From an uncultured Lachnospira sp. (GTDB taxonomy: Bacteria; Bacillota; Clostridia; Lachnospirales; Lachnospiraceae), in the NCBI GenBank assembly GCA_946186125.1, contig CAMHLZ010000017.1, positions 1 through 58,929 of the forward strand: a DNA stretch of 58,929 nt, read 5' to 3'. The notes below the pieces were generated by a model, which was given only the letters and a program-made list of their open reading frames with translations, searched no databases and was not told where the DNA came from. The translations under genes and the position numbers were made by a program. The number at the start of each line of letters is the position of its first letter. Positions within the stretch are counted from its first letter, which is position 1. Shown here piece after piece: positions 34,148 through 43,150 of the stretch.

Positions 34148-35557
34148 ATGGGCGGATTTTTTGGAGTCGCAGCAAAAAAAGATTGCGTATTTGACTTATT
34201 TTTTGGAATTGATTATCATTCCCATTTAGGAACAAGAAGGGGCGGAATGGTTGTATATAGTGATGAACAAGGTTATGACCGTTCTATCCACAATATTGAA
34301 AATGCTCCATTTAGAACAAAATTTGATAATGAAGCAAATACAATGAAGGGGCGTTTTGGTATTGGCTGTATCTCTGATTACGAGCCTCAGCCACTTTTAG
34401 TACGTTCACATCATGGTACTTTTGCAATTACAACTATCAGTAAGATTAATAATGCCGAAGAATTGACAAAACATTTATTTGATAACGGATGTTCTCATTT
34501 CCTTGAAATGAGTAGTGGAGAAATAAATGCAACAGAGCTTGTAGCAGCATTAATTAACCAGAAAGAAAACCTTATAGAAGGAATAAAATATGCAATTGAC
34601 AGTGTTGATGGTTCACTTTCGATTTTGCTTATGAACCAAAATGGAATATATGCTGCCAGAGATAAATACGGACGAACACCTATAGTAATAGGAAAAAAAG
34701 AAGATGCATTTTGTGCTGCTTTTGAGAGCTTTTCGTATAAAAATCTTGGATATAAAGATTATAAAGAAATGGGTCCCGGTGAAATTACAGTAATAACTGA
34801 TAAAAACTGTGTTACACTTGTAAATCCCGGAAAAGACATGAAAATATGTACTTTCTTATGGATATACTATGGATATCCGGCAAGTTCATATGAAGGAATC
34901 AGTGTCGAAAGAATGCGTTATAATTGTGGTGCAAAAATGGCCGGAAGGGATAATGTAAAACCTGATGTAGTTGCAGGTGTACCTGATTCAGGAACCGCTC
35001 ATGCAGTAGGTTATTCCAATGCATCCGGTATTCCTTTTTCAAGACCATTTATAAAATATACTCCAACATGGCCACGTTCATTCATGCCGACAATCCAGTC
35101 AAAACGAAATCTGATAGCAAAGATGAAATTACTGGCTGTAGATGATTTAATCAAAGATAAAAGTCTTTTGTTAATAGATGACTCTATTGTAAGAGGAACA
35201 CAGCTTAGAGAAACAACTGAGTTCTTATACCAAAGCGGAGCAAAAGAAGTTCACATACGTCCTGCATGTCCACCTTTGCTATATGGATGTAAATATCTGA
35301 ATTTTTCAAGATCTACATCAGAAATGGATCTCATTACCAGACGCGTGATTGAACGGCTTGAGAATGGCAACGTTACAGATGAGATATTACAGGAATATGC
35401 AGACCCGGATTCTGAAAAATATCAGAATATGGTTGACGAAATCTGTAAAGAGCTTCATTTTACATCATTAAGATTTAACCGTCTGGATGATATGCTTGAT
35501 TCCGTAGGAATAGATCATTGCAAGCTTTGTACTTATTGCTGGGATGGAAAAGAATAA
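34148..35557 (+). CDS. PurF-like phosphoribosyltransferase with inactivated glutaminase domain
   Basis: It has the full two-domain layout of amidophosphoribosyltransferase (469 aa). The N-terminal glutaminase site is gone: residue 2 is Gly (MGGFFG instead of MCGI), the RYST loop reads CISDYEPQ and the HNGN loop reads TTISKI. The C-terminal phosphoribosyltransferase keeps the PRPP loop LLIDDSIVRGTQLRET, the KRNLIAKMKL flexible-loop region and a terminal cysteine cluster (HCKLCTYC) that could hold Fe-S. It is therefore not an ordinary PurF. It could use ammonia or a different nucleophile. It is 16 bases after the ACT gene, in the same operon. Confidence 0.85.
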   Translation: MGGFFGVAAKKDCVFDLFFGIDYHSHLGTRRGGMVVYSDEQGYDRSIHNIENAPFRTKFDNEANTMKGRFGIGCISDYEPQPLLVRSHHGTFAITTISKINNAEELTKHLFDNGCSHFLEMSSGEINATELVAALINQKENLIEGIKYAIDSVDGSLSILLMNQNGIYAARDKYGRTPIVIGKKEDAFCAAFESFSYKNLGYKDYKEMGPGEITVITDKNCVTLVNPGKDMKICTFLWIYYGYPASSYEGISVERMRYNCGAKMAGRDNVKPDVVAGVPDSGTAHAVGYSNASGIPFSRPFIKYTPTWPRSFMPTIQSKRNLIAKMKLLAVDDLIKDKSLLLIDDSIVRGTQLRETTEFLYQSGAKEVHIRPACPPLLYGCKYLNFSRSTSEMDLITRRVIERLENGNVTDEILQEYADPDSEKYQNMVDEICKELHFTSLRFNRLDDMLDSVGIDHCKLCTYCWDGKE

Positions 35558-35572
35558 ATATTGGAGGAAAAA

Positions 35573-36628
35573 ATGTCAGGAAGCCGTATTTCAATACCTA
35601 CGTTGTTAAAAGTAGGAAAAGGAACTTTGCAAAATCTTGGAATATATCTTAAAACAGGAGGATTTGAGCATGTTGTATTATACTTTGGTAATGGATTAAT
35701 TAACATGTTCGGAAACTCAATAATAGATGCTGTCAAAAATGAAGGAATAGATATTTTAGAATATAAGGAACTTGATACAGTAAGGATTGAAGATATTATA
35801 AATCTGGCATTTGAAATAGATTCAAAAGCACAGGCTATCATAGGTATTGGCGGAGGTAAAGTAATTGACACAGCTAAATATGCAGCATATCTAAGAAAAC
35901 TGCCATTTATCAGCATACCTACATCTGCTTCGAGCGATGGCTTTTCGAGTGCAAGTGCTTCGCTTCTGGTAAACGAAAGGCGAACATCTGTACCGGCAAA
36001 AATGGCTTACGGCATAATTGTAGATACGGATATTTTAAAGAGTGCACCGGAAAAATTTATTTATTCCGGTATTGGTGATATGGTATCAAAAATTACTGCT
36101 TTGTATGACTGGCAGTTTGAAGCACAACATGGTTATTCTGAACTGAATGATTTTGCCGTTATGATTGCAAAGAAAGCGGTTAATAGTTTTGTACGAACAC
36201 CTTTTGAAACAATTCATGACGACTTATTCTTAAAGGAACTCGTAGATTCGCTTGCAATGAGCGGAATCGCTAATGAAATTGCCGGTGGAAGTACACCTAC
36301 AAGCGGAAGTGAACATTTAATATCACATGCTCTTGATAAAATGCTTCCAAATCCTCAATTACATGGAGTACAGGTTGGAATCAGTACTTATATTATGAGT
36401 ACCGTTCAAAACCACAGATTCGTTCGTGTAAATACCATATTTGAAAAAACCGGATTCTGGGATTATGCAGCTACACTGAATCTGAATCGTGCAGATTACG
36501 AAAAAGCAATTGAAATGGCGCCTTCCATAAAACCACACCGACATACTTATCTCCATGAAGATGAGTATAGAAAAAAAGCTGTAGATGTCTTATATAATGA
36601 TGAAGTATTGAAGAAAGTATTTGCATAA
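35573..36628 (+). CDS. Glycerol-1-phosphate dehydrogenase family protein (AraM/EgsA-like)
   Basis: This metal-dependent NAD(P)-binding polyol dehydrogenase has 351 aa. The nucleotide loop is GIGGGKVIDTAKYAA, with SIPTSASSDGFSSA after it. Metal ligands are visible in GSEHLISHALD and LHGVQVG. The closest group is sn-glycerol-1-phosphate dehydrogenase (archaeal EgsA, B. subtilis AraM). Related enzymes reduce other sugar phosphates. No PcrB-type prenyltransferase accompanies it, so an ether-lipid role is not supported here. The ATG at 35573 follows GGAGG. Confidence 0.88.
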   Translation: MSGSRISIPTLLKVGKGTLQNLGIYLKTGGFEHVVLYFGNGLINMFGNSIIDAVKNEGIDILEYKELDTVRIEDIINLAFEIDSKAQAIIGIGGGKVIDTAKYAAYLRKLPFISIPTSASSDGFSSASASLLVNERRTSVPAKMAYGIIVDTDILKSAPEKFIYSGIGDMVSKITALYDWQFEAQHGYSELNDFAVMIAKKAVNSFVRTPFETIHDDLFLKELVDSLAMSGIANEIAGGSTPTSGSEHLISHALDKMLPNPQLHGVQVGISTYIMSTVQNHRFVRVNTIFEKTGFWDYAATLNLNRADYEKAIEMAPSIKPHRHTYLHEDEYRKKAVDVLYNDEVLKKVFA

Positions 36629-36653
36629 CAGATTATTGAAAGGTTAGATGACT

Positions 36654-37289
36654 ATGGAACACATAAACAAGTATGACGGACTTTTGTTTGATTTAGATGG
36701 CACTCTTTGGAATGCAACTATACAAATCAGAGATTCCTGGAACATTGCCATAAAGAATTATTCTGGCATGGAAAAACGTAATCTTACACTTAAAGAACTC
36801 GAAAGTGTTATGGGGCTTCCAATGGATGAAATTGCAGGAACTCTTTTCTCTGAATACGATAAAAAAATGCAGCTTGAAATACTTGAAAAATGCTGTGAAA
36901 TTGAAAATGATTATCTTACATTAAATGGCGGCATACTATATCCTGATTTAGAGCAAACCTTAGCAAAATTAAAACATAATCATAAATTATGCATCGTAAG
37001 CAACGGTCAGACAGGATATATTCAGTCATTTCTTACGGCACATAAACTTGAAAAATACTTTGATGATATTCAGAACTGGGGCGATAATAAAGTACCAAAA
37101 TCTGAAAATATCAAACTCGTCATTAAAAGAAACAACTTGAAAAACCCGGCTTATATTGGTGATACTAAGGGAGACGCAAATGCAGCAAGACTTGCAGGTA
37201 TAGATTTTATCTATGCAAAATACGGTTTTGGAGATGTTAAAGAATATAAATACAGTATTGAAACGTTTAAAGAACTACTCATAATTTAG
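36654..37289 (+). CDS. HAD-family phosphatase at the end of the ior operon
   Basis: This is a subfamily IA HAD hydrolase (211 aa). Motif I FDLDGTLWN is complete, motif II is CIVSNGQTG, a KSENIK lysine region follows, and motif IV is YIGDTKGDANAA. The cap is helical. Its position after the PRPP-binding and polyol-phosphate dehydrogenase genes suggests it removes a phosphate from the product of that pathway (inference). GAAAGG fits the ATG at 36654 better than the one at 36648. Confidence 0.85.
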   Translation: MEHINKYDGLLFDLDGTLWNATIQIRDSWNIAIKNYSGMEKRNLTLKELESVMGLPMDEIAGTLFSEYDKKMQLEILEKCCEIENDYLTLNGGILYPDLEQTLAKLKHNHKLCIVSNGQTGYIQSFLTAHKLEKYFDDIQNWGDNKVPKSENIKLVIKRNNLKNPAYIGDTKGDANAARLAGIDFIYAKYGFGDVKEYKYSIETFKELLII

Positions 37290-37295
37290 AATATT

Positions 37296-37326
37296 AAAGG
37301 TCTGTGAAATATTACGCAGACCTTTC
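37296..37326. terminator. Terminator closing the ior operon
   Basis: AAAGGTCTG pairs with CAGACCTTT across a 12-base loop. A short T-containing tail follows, and the opposite gene begins its stop region at 37338. Confidence 0.78.
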
Positions 37327-37337
37327 TTAAATAATAA

Positions 37338-37760
37338 TTACATATGATAATCTACCGATTTATCATAACTTCCCCAGTATACTATTCGGTCATTAAGTTT
37401 TTTGCAATCATTTTCTTTACTTAATTCATTTAATGTTTCGTCAATACTTTTTACTGAATAATCTTCTGATGGTCTTCTTAAATAATATTTTAAAGGAAAT
37501 CCACTTTTATCATCTGTCATAAGCTCTTCAGTCGTAAAAAATTCATTAAACGATGTAAACCTTTTACTATCAAAATTTTCTTCATATCTTTTAAACATCA
37601 ATTCATCCTCATATACGAAGCTGCGTTTTCCATCATCATAAATTAATTCAATATACCTAAAAACCTCAACTTCATCCATAGAAATATGACAACAGTGCGC
37701 ATTATCTGCAATTCCGTTTTGAAAAACCCTTCCTATTCTATATGATACTATCTTTTTCAT
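37338..37760 (-). CDS. Hypothetical acidic protein
   Basis: A 140-aa soluble protein with no recognised domain. It contains EVFRYIELIYDDGKRSFVYED and an acidic/aromatic composition that recalls small immunity-type or phage-resistance accessory proteins, but no assignment is possible. The ATG at 37760 has AAGGAG at good distance; the TTG at 37775 does not. It stands alone on the minus strand between two plus-strand units. Confidence 0.65.
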   Translation of the reverse strand: MKKIVSYRIGRVFQNGIADNAHCCHISMDEVEVFRYIELIYDDGKRSFVYEDELMFKRYEENFDSKRFTSFNEFFTTEELMTDDKSGFPLKYYLRRPSEDYSVKSIDETLNELSKENDCKKLNDRIVYWGSYDKSVDYHM

Positions 37761-37847
37761 AAAAACTCCTTTCAAACATATATGGTCATTTTAACAAAGT
37801 TTTCACTATGAAGTCAATAAAATATATTATTTTATACCAAATACATC

Positions 37848-37876
37848 TTGATTAGATGTTTTATATGTGTTAAATT
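37848..37876 (+). promoter_or_regulatory. Candidate promoter of the pullulanase gene
   Basis: TTGATT, 17 bases, then TAAATT, 44 bases before the start codon. Confidence 0.5.
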
Positions 37877-37920
37877 TATATAAGTATCTAGTTTAAAATA
37901 TAAAAATTTAGGAGGATTTT

Positions 37921-40900
37921 ATGTTTAACAGAAAAAAGTTTACTAAAAGTTTTTTAAGCAGCGTTTTATCTGTTTCTTTGATAGTGACATCTTATGGTGG
38001 ATTACTGCCTGATAAACTAAAAGCAGATGAAAAAAAAATAGTATATGCAAAACATACGTATGACAGCAATTATGACAATCAGAATGCATATTTCGGAGAT
38101 GATCTAGGATGTACGTATACTCCTTCTGCTACTACATTTAAAGTTTGGAGTCCTTTAGCTACAAACATTAAGCTATGCCTTTACGATGCGGGTAATGGCG
38201 GTTCAGCAACTGAAGAGCTTGAGATGACAAAAGGTAATAAAGGAGTATGGAGTATTACAGTTAATAAAGATATTGTAAATAAATACTATACTTATAAGGT
38301 GACTGCCGACGGAGTAACAAATGAGGCTGTCGATATTTATGCCAAAGCAGCCGGAGTAAACGGCGAACGTGCGATGGTAGTTGATCTTGACAGTACAGAT
38401 CCTGATAACTGGGATAAAGATTATAAGCGTACAAAAACACTCTTAAGTGATATTATCGTATGGGAAGTTCATGTAAGAGATTTTTCTATAGATGTTACTT
38501 CCGGCGTGTCTAAAGAAAACCGCGGCAGATACAAGGCATTTACAGAAAAGAATACTACCTTAAACGGAGAAGGTAAGATTCCTACATGTGTTAATTATCT
38601 TAAAAAACTCGGTGTAACACATGTTCAGATTATGCCTATGTATGATTTTGGCGGAGTAGATGAAAAGAATGTATCTACTGATTTGGCAGAAAATTATAAC
38701 TGGGGATATAATCCTGAAAATTATAATGTTCCGGAAGGATCATTTTCAAGTAATCCTTACGACGGAAATGTTCGTATAAAAGAGATGAAGGAAATGATTC
38801 AGGCTTTACATGATGCCGGAATCAAAGTTATAATGGACGTTGTGTATAACCATACTTATGCAACAGAAGATTCCAATTTTAACAAAATAATGCCGGATTA
38901 TTACTATAAACTTAATTCTGATAAGAGTTATTTCGACCAAAGTTATTGTGGAAATGCTACAAGAAGTGAAAGTGCAATGTACCGTAAGTTTATGATAGAT
39001 TCACTTACATATTGGGCAGATGAATACAATCTTGACGGTTTCCGTTTTGATCTTATGGGAATTCATGACGCTGAAACAATGAATCAGATTCGTTCAACTT
39101 TGGATAACAAATTTGGTGAAGATACTATTGTTTTATATGGTGAAGGCTGGTCCGGAGATGGAAGTAGTTTAGAAAACAGTGCACATAAGAAATTTGAAAG
39201 TAATCTTGACGATGGTATCGGATACTTCAATGATCAAATACGTGATTCTATAAAAGGTGAACATAAATTTGATGGCACAATCGGACTCGTCCAGACAAAC
39301 TACTTTTCGGGAAGCTATCTTGAAGAAGGAAAAAAATGGCCTAATAATGTATTTGGCGGTATTATGGGTTCAGTAGGTAAAACAGATGGTAATTATGGCG
39401 AATGGAGACCATTTTGGTCAAAATCATCTAATTGTGTTGTATCATATACATCAGCTCATGATAACCTTACATTATGGGATAAACTTACGGAAGGTGCAGG
39501 GAAAAACTATACTTCGACAGATAACAGACTTATCAATATGAATAAAATGGCAGGTGCTGTCATCCTTACTTCAAAGGGCGGAACATTTATGCAGGCAGGT
39601 GAAGAATTTGCCAGAACAAAATACGGAGATGATAATAGTTATAAATCAGCTGATTCAGTTAATAAGATTGACTGGTCAAGAGTAGATACATACTCTGCAA
39701 TACAAAAATATTATCAGGGTATTATAAAGATACGAAAAGCATTTTCAGGATTCAGATCAATTTTAACAAGAAGTGGAGATAACTGGCATCCTAACAATAA
39801 TAACATCAACTGGTTGAGCACAAACGAAAAGGGAACCATAGCCTTTTATGAAACTAATAATGTAGCAGGTGAATGGTCAAAGCTCGCAGTGTTAATTAAT
39901 AATGCAACCACTGATACAAGTGTTGACTTATCTTCTGCAAGTTCAGAACAATGGGTTATTATTGCAGATGGTACGAATGCCGGACTTGATAAGATCAGAG
40001 AATCATCATCAAATGTATCTGTACCTGCAAAGTCAGTAGTGATAGCTGTTCCAAAGGGAACATTTGATGAATGTAAAATTTCTGAAAACCATGCTCCTGA
40101 AATTATAGCTGATTCAAGTATTAATGTAATCGCAGGTGATACAGCATCATTTACTGTAAAAACAGCTGACGAAGACAATGATAAAGTTACTTTATCAGTA
40201 GGCAAGTTACCGGATGGTGCAAATTTCAACACATCAACAGGTGTATTTACCTGGGATAATACGAAATTAGGAACATACACAATCACCTTTACGGCAACTG
40301 ATGGAAAAACACAGGTTACAAAAAACGTAACACTTAATGTAACAGATAAGTGGGATGGCGTAAGAAAAGCATTAAAAGAAATAAGTGATGCATCATATGA
40401 TGAAAACCTTGTTACAAGTGAAGAATGGATTTCATTTTCAACAAGAATCTCTGTTATTCAGAGACTGATGGAATCTGATACGGACATCGATGCTAAAGAA
40501 ATTGATGAACAGCTTAATCTTTTAAGCAAATGTAAAAAGATAGTTGATGCACAGTTATTAGCAAGAAAGAACTGTCAGACTTCTCTTGACACTGCTACAG
40601 AAAGAGTATCAAAGGCTGAAAAGAATTCTGATGATTACGATTCTTCTGCAGTAAAAGATTTAAAAAATCTTGTTGAAGAATCAAACACATTTATGAAATC
40701 TGTTCATTTAGAATCACAATACAAAAGCCTTGAAGAAGATATAAAAATGGCTACAGATACATGCGTATCATTAAAAGCAGTTCCTGTTATAAGAGTAAAA
40801 ACATCTGGATGGAATAACCCGGCAGTATATATTTGGCAGGGAGATGGAGAATCTGCAAAGAATTTATCAGGTAAATGGCCTGGAACAAAACTTACTAATA

Positions 40901-42183
40901 CAGACTCAGATGGATGGTTTGTGTTCGAACTTCCGGAAGGAACTAAAAATTATAATGTAATCGTTAATGATGGGGCAGCTTCAACATCCACACAGACACC
41001 AGATATTACCGGTATTAACGAATGTGCAGATATTACTGTAACGTCATTTACAGGAAAAACATGTACATACACAAAAGACGAATATGATGTTGAAGGCGGA
41101 AAAATAATTCCTGATAAGACCATATTATTAAAGCAGATTAATATTGCAACCGAAACAGTTAAAAAGTATAACAACGAAAAAGTAAAAGAACTTGAAAGTA
41201 TATTGACAGATGCAAAAGCAGTAAATGATAAAACAGATGTTTCTCAGGTTGAAATAAATCAAAGTATAAGAAAATTAAAAGCAGGTATTGAGAGTGTAGT
41301 AAATTACAAAGAGCAGCCTTCTACCGGCGAGACTACTACTAAAGAGCAGCCTTCTACCGGCGAGACTACTACTAAAGAGCAGCCTTCTACCGGCGAGACT
41401 ACTACCAAAGAGCAGCCTTCTACCGGCGAGACTACTACCAAAGAGCAACCTACTACCGGCGAGACTACTACCAAAGAACAGCCTTCTACCGGCGAGACTA
41501 CTACTAAAGAACAGCCTTCTACCGGTGAAACTACTACTAAAGAACAGCCTTCTACCGGTGAAACTACTACTAAAGAGCAGCCTTCTAATGAAGAAACAAC
41601 ATCTTATTTATATGACGATTTGGAAATTACAAGTTTATCAATTAGCAGACCAAGTAATTATGTAAGTGTTGGTGAAAAAATAAAAATTAAGACACGAGCT
41701 GTTGGAGGATATGGTAAAATCCGTTACAGTTATTTGATAACAAACTCTAATAATACAATTAAAAGCGATAGCAAGACATCTCCTGTTGTATATTGGACAC
41801 CTGGTAAATCAGGTATATATACAATAACAGCTACAGCTACAGATTCATTAGGTAATACATCTACAGAAACATATGAAGGTTATGTTGTAAATGAAAAGCT
41901 GTCTGTTTCAAGCTTTAAATTATATATATCCTCACCGAAGTATGTTACCGGAAAAACTATTAAACTTAAGGCAAAGGCAGCCGGAGGTACAGGAAAATAT
42001 TCATATAAATTTGCATATAAGAAAGTTGGAGACGACTTTATAAAAACAATCCGTAAGTATGGAAGCTCAAGCACTACAAAATGGAAACCTGCAAAGAAAG
42101 GCAAATATGTATTATATGTATATATTAAAGACAACGTAACAAAGAAATTAGTGAAAAAATCTATTAAAATTAAAGTAAGATAA
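37921..42183 (+). CDS. Secreted multidomain type I pullulanase (GH13)
   Basis: This 1420-aa extracellular debranching enzyme cuts alpha-1,6 bonds. A signal peptide (to about Ala35) precedes a CBM48-like domain (about 60-155) and a GH13 barrel with the pullulanase signature YNWGYNP (259-265). Catalytic regions are DVVYNH (306-311), GFRFDLMGIHD (nucleophile Asp377), YGEGW (acid/base Glu408) and SAHDN (511-515). Then come an Ig/cadherin-like domain (about 725-815), a FIVAR-like helical segment, a CBM26-like module (about 955-1045, with YIWQG and WPGTKL), another FIVAR-like segment, the repeat linker (1130-1228) and two triple-tyrosine-like domains shared with the amylase. AGGAGGA precedes the ATG. 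Confidence 0.94.
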   Translation: MFNRKKFTKSFLSSVLSVSLIVTSYGGLLPDKLKADEKKIVYAKHTYDSNYDNQNAYFGDDLGCTYTPSATTFKVWSPLATNIKLCLYDAGNGGSATEELEMTKGNKGVWSITVNKDIVNKYYTYKVTADGVTNEAVDIYAKAAGVNGERAMVVDLDSTDPDNWDKDYKRTKTLLSDIIVWEVHVRDFSIDVTSGVSKENRGRYKAFTEKNTTLNGEGKIPTCVNYLKKLGVTHVQIMPMYDFGGVDEKNVSTDLAENYNWGYNPENYNVPEGSFSSNPYDGNVRIKEMKEMIQALHDAGIKVIMDVVYNHTYATEDSNFNKIMPDYYYKLNSDKSYFDQSYCGNATRSESAMYRKFMIDSLTYWADEYNLDGFRFDLMGIHDAETMNQIRSTLDNKFGEDTIVLYGEGWSGDGSSLENSAHKKFESNLDDGIGYFNDQIRDSIKGEHKFDGTIGLVQTNYFSGSYLEEGKKWPNNVFGGIMGSVGKTDGNYGEWRPFWSKSSNCVVSYTSAHDNLTLWDKLTEGAGKNYTSTDNRLINMNKMAGAVILTSKGGTFMQAGEEFARTKYGDDNSYKSADSVNKIDWSRVDTYSAIQKYYQGIIKIRKAFSGFRSILTRSGDNWHPNNNNINWLSTNEKGTIAFYETNNVAGEWSKLAVLINNATTDTSVDLSSASSEQWVIIADGTNAGLDKIRESSSNVSVPAKSVVIAVPKGTFDECKISENHAPEIIADSSINVIAGDTASFTVKTADEDNDKVTLSVGKLPDGANFNTSTGVFTWDNTKLGTYTITFTATDGKTQVTKNVTLNVTDKWDGVRKALKEISDASYDENLVTSEEWISFSTRISVIQRLMESDTDIDAKEIDEQLNLLSKCKKIVDAQLLARKNCQTSLDTATERVSKAEKNSDDYDSSAVKDLKNLVEESNTFMKSVHLESQYKSLEEDIKMATDTCVSLKAVPVIRVKTSGWNNPAVYIWQGDGESAKNLSGKWPGTKLTNTDSDGWFVFELPEGTKNYNVIVNDGAASTSTQTPDITGINECADITVTSFTGKTCTYTKDEYDVEGGKIIPDKTILLKQINIATETVKKYNNEKVKELESILTDAKAVNDKTDVSQVEINQSIRKLKAGIESVVNYKEQPSTGETTTKEQPSTGETTTKEQPSTGETTTKEQPSTGETTTKEQPTTGETTTKEQPSTGETTTKEQPSTGETTTKEQPSTGETTTKEQPSNEETTSYLYDDLEITSLSISRPSNYVSVGEKIKIKTRAVGGYGKIRYSYLITNSNNTIKSDSKTSPVVYWTPGKSGIYTITATATDSLGNTSTETYEGYVVNEKLSVSSFKLYISSPKYVTGKTIKLKAKAAGGTGKYSYKFAYKKVGDDFIKTIRKYGSSSTTKWKPAKKGKYVLYVYIKDNVTKKLVKKSIKIKVR
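41308..41604 (+). repeat. 33-base tandem repeat encoding KEQPSTGETTT
   Basis: Nine consecutive 33-base units encode KEQPSTGETTT; the fifth has PTTGE and the last is degenerate (KEQPSNEETTS). Units are nearly identical at DNA level, apart from CGGCGAG/CGGTGAA and ACT/ACC variants, showing recent expansion. The linker is unrelated in sequence to that of the amylase but equivalent in position. Confidence 0.95.
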
Positions 42184-42187
42184 CTAT

Positions 42188-42229
42188 AAATGGCAGATTC
42201 CAAGCACTTTGGAATCTGCCATTTTCATT
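42188..42229 (+). terminator. Terminator of the pullulanase gene
   Basis: TGGCAGATTCCA pairs perfectly with its complement across a seven-base loop and is flanked by AAA and TTTT. Confidence 0.9.
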
Positions 42230-42313
42230 TAAGACAAATAGACACATTTTACCATGATTAATGAAAAATATACGTGTTATAATGATATTACATTTATACT
42301 AGGAGGTATTACT

Positions 42314-43078
42314 ATGATACTAAAAAAATTTTTTTTATCATCATTGTTGGTAATTATTTTTTGTACAACACCTGTTCTTAATATTGGGAGCATAACTTTT
42401 TTTACATCTTGTACAACTACACAATGTGCTGTTGTGCAGCAAACATCAAAAGATATTAGTGTTTCTTTAAACAAAACTTCTGTAAATCTTGACATAGGAA
42501 AAACCATAAAACTCAAATTAAACGGAACTACTGAATCTATAAAATGGAAATCTGCAAATAAAAATATTGCCAGTGTAAACCAAAAGGGAAAAGTAAAGGC
42601 AATTTCTAAAGGTAAGACAGTAATTAAAGCTATAACATCCCAAAAAACATACAAATGCAAATTAATTGTTTCAAATCCATCTGAAAAAAAATTTATCTAT
42701 AATTCTATAATTGCTTATAAAAAAACGTACCCTGAAGGAACATCATGGACTAATAGCAATTATTATAAATGGAATGGCGGAGTATATACAGGAGGTTATG
42801 GATGTGCAGGATTTGCATTTATGTTGAGTGATGCAGCCTTTGGAACAAAAAAGGCACATGTAATATATGATCTTAATAACATTCAAAATACAATAAGAGT
42901 CGGAGATATCATCAGGGTAAATTATGATTCCCACTCTGTTATAGTATTAAAGAAATATACTGACTGTGTTGAAGTTGCTGAAGGAAATTATAATTCAAGT
43001 GTACATTGGGGAAGAAAAATTTCTTATGAAGAAATAAAATCAAGCGGAACTTATTATATGACTCGTTACGATAATTAA
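42314..43078 (+). CDS. Exported Big2-domain cysteine peptidase (CHAP/NlpC-like)
   Basis: The protein is 254 aa. A hydrophobic signal segment is followed by a bacterial Ig-like Big2 domain (about 50-125; SVNLDIGKTIKLKL, WKSANKNIASVN and GKVKAISKGKTVI are typical). A papain-like domain follows with Cys164 in GYGCAGFAF, His207 in DSHSVIV and an Asn in AEGNYN. It probably cleaves peptidoglycan cross-bridges or other surface substrates. AGGAGG lies seven bases before the ATG at 42314; the longer frame is discarded. An extended -10 (TGTTATAAT) lies just upstream. Confidence 0.82.
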   Translation: MILKKFFLSSLLVIIFCTTPVLNIGSITFFTSCTTTQCAVVQQTSKDISVSLNKTSVNLDIGKTIKLKLNGTTESIKWKSANKNIASVNQKGKVKAISKGKTVIKAITSQKTYKCKLIVSNPSEKKFIYNSIIAYKKTYPEGTSWTNSNYYKWNGGVYTGGYGCAGFAFMLSDAAFGTKKAHVIYDLNNIQNTIRVGDIIRVNYDSHSVIVLKKYTDCVEVAEGNYNSSVHWGRKISYEEIKSSGTYYMTRYDN

Positions 43079-43150
43079 TTTTTATCTTGTAAAATTAATC
43101 CTAAAATGTTAATCTATTTATAGTTATAATCAAATGAAATGGAGATTTTT

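Noticed and set aside
39846-40286. 146-aa minus-strand frame inside pullulanase
   Set aside because: Lies opposite the Ig-like domain of a clear secreted enzyme; no start signals.
41308-41604. Possible CRISPR array because of regular 33-base units
   Set aside because: Units are contiguous without variable spacers and lie in frame inside the pullulanase gene.
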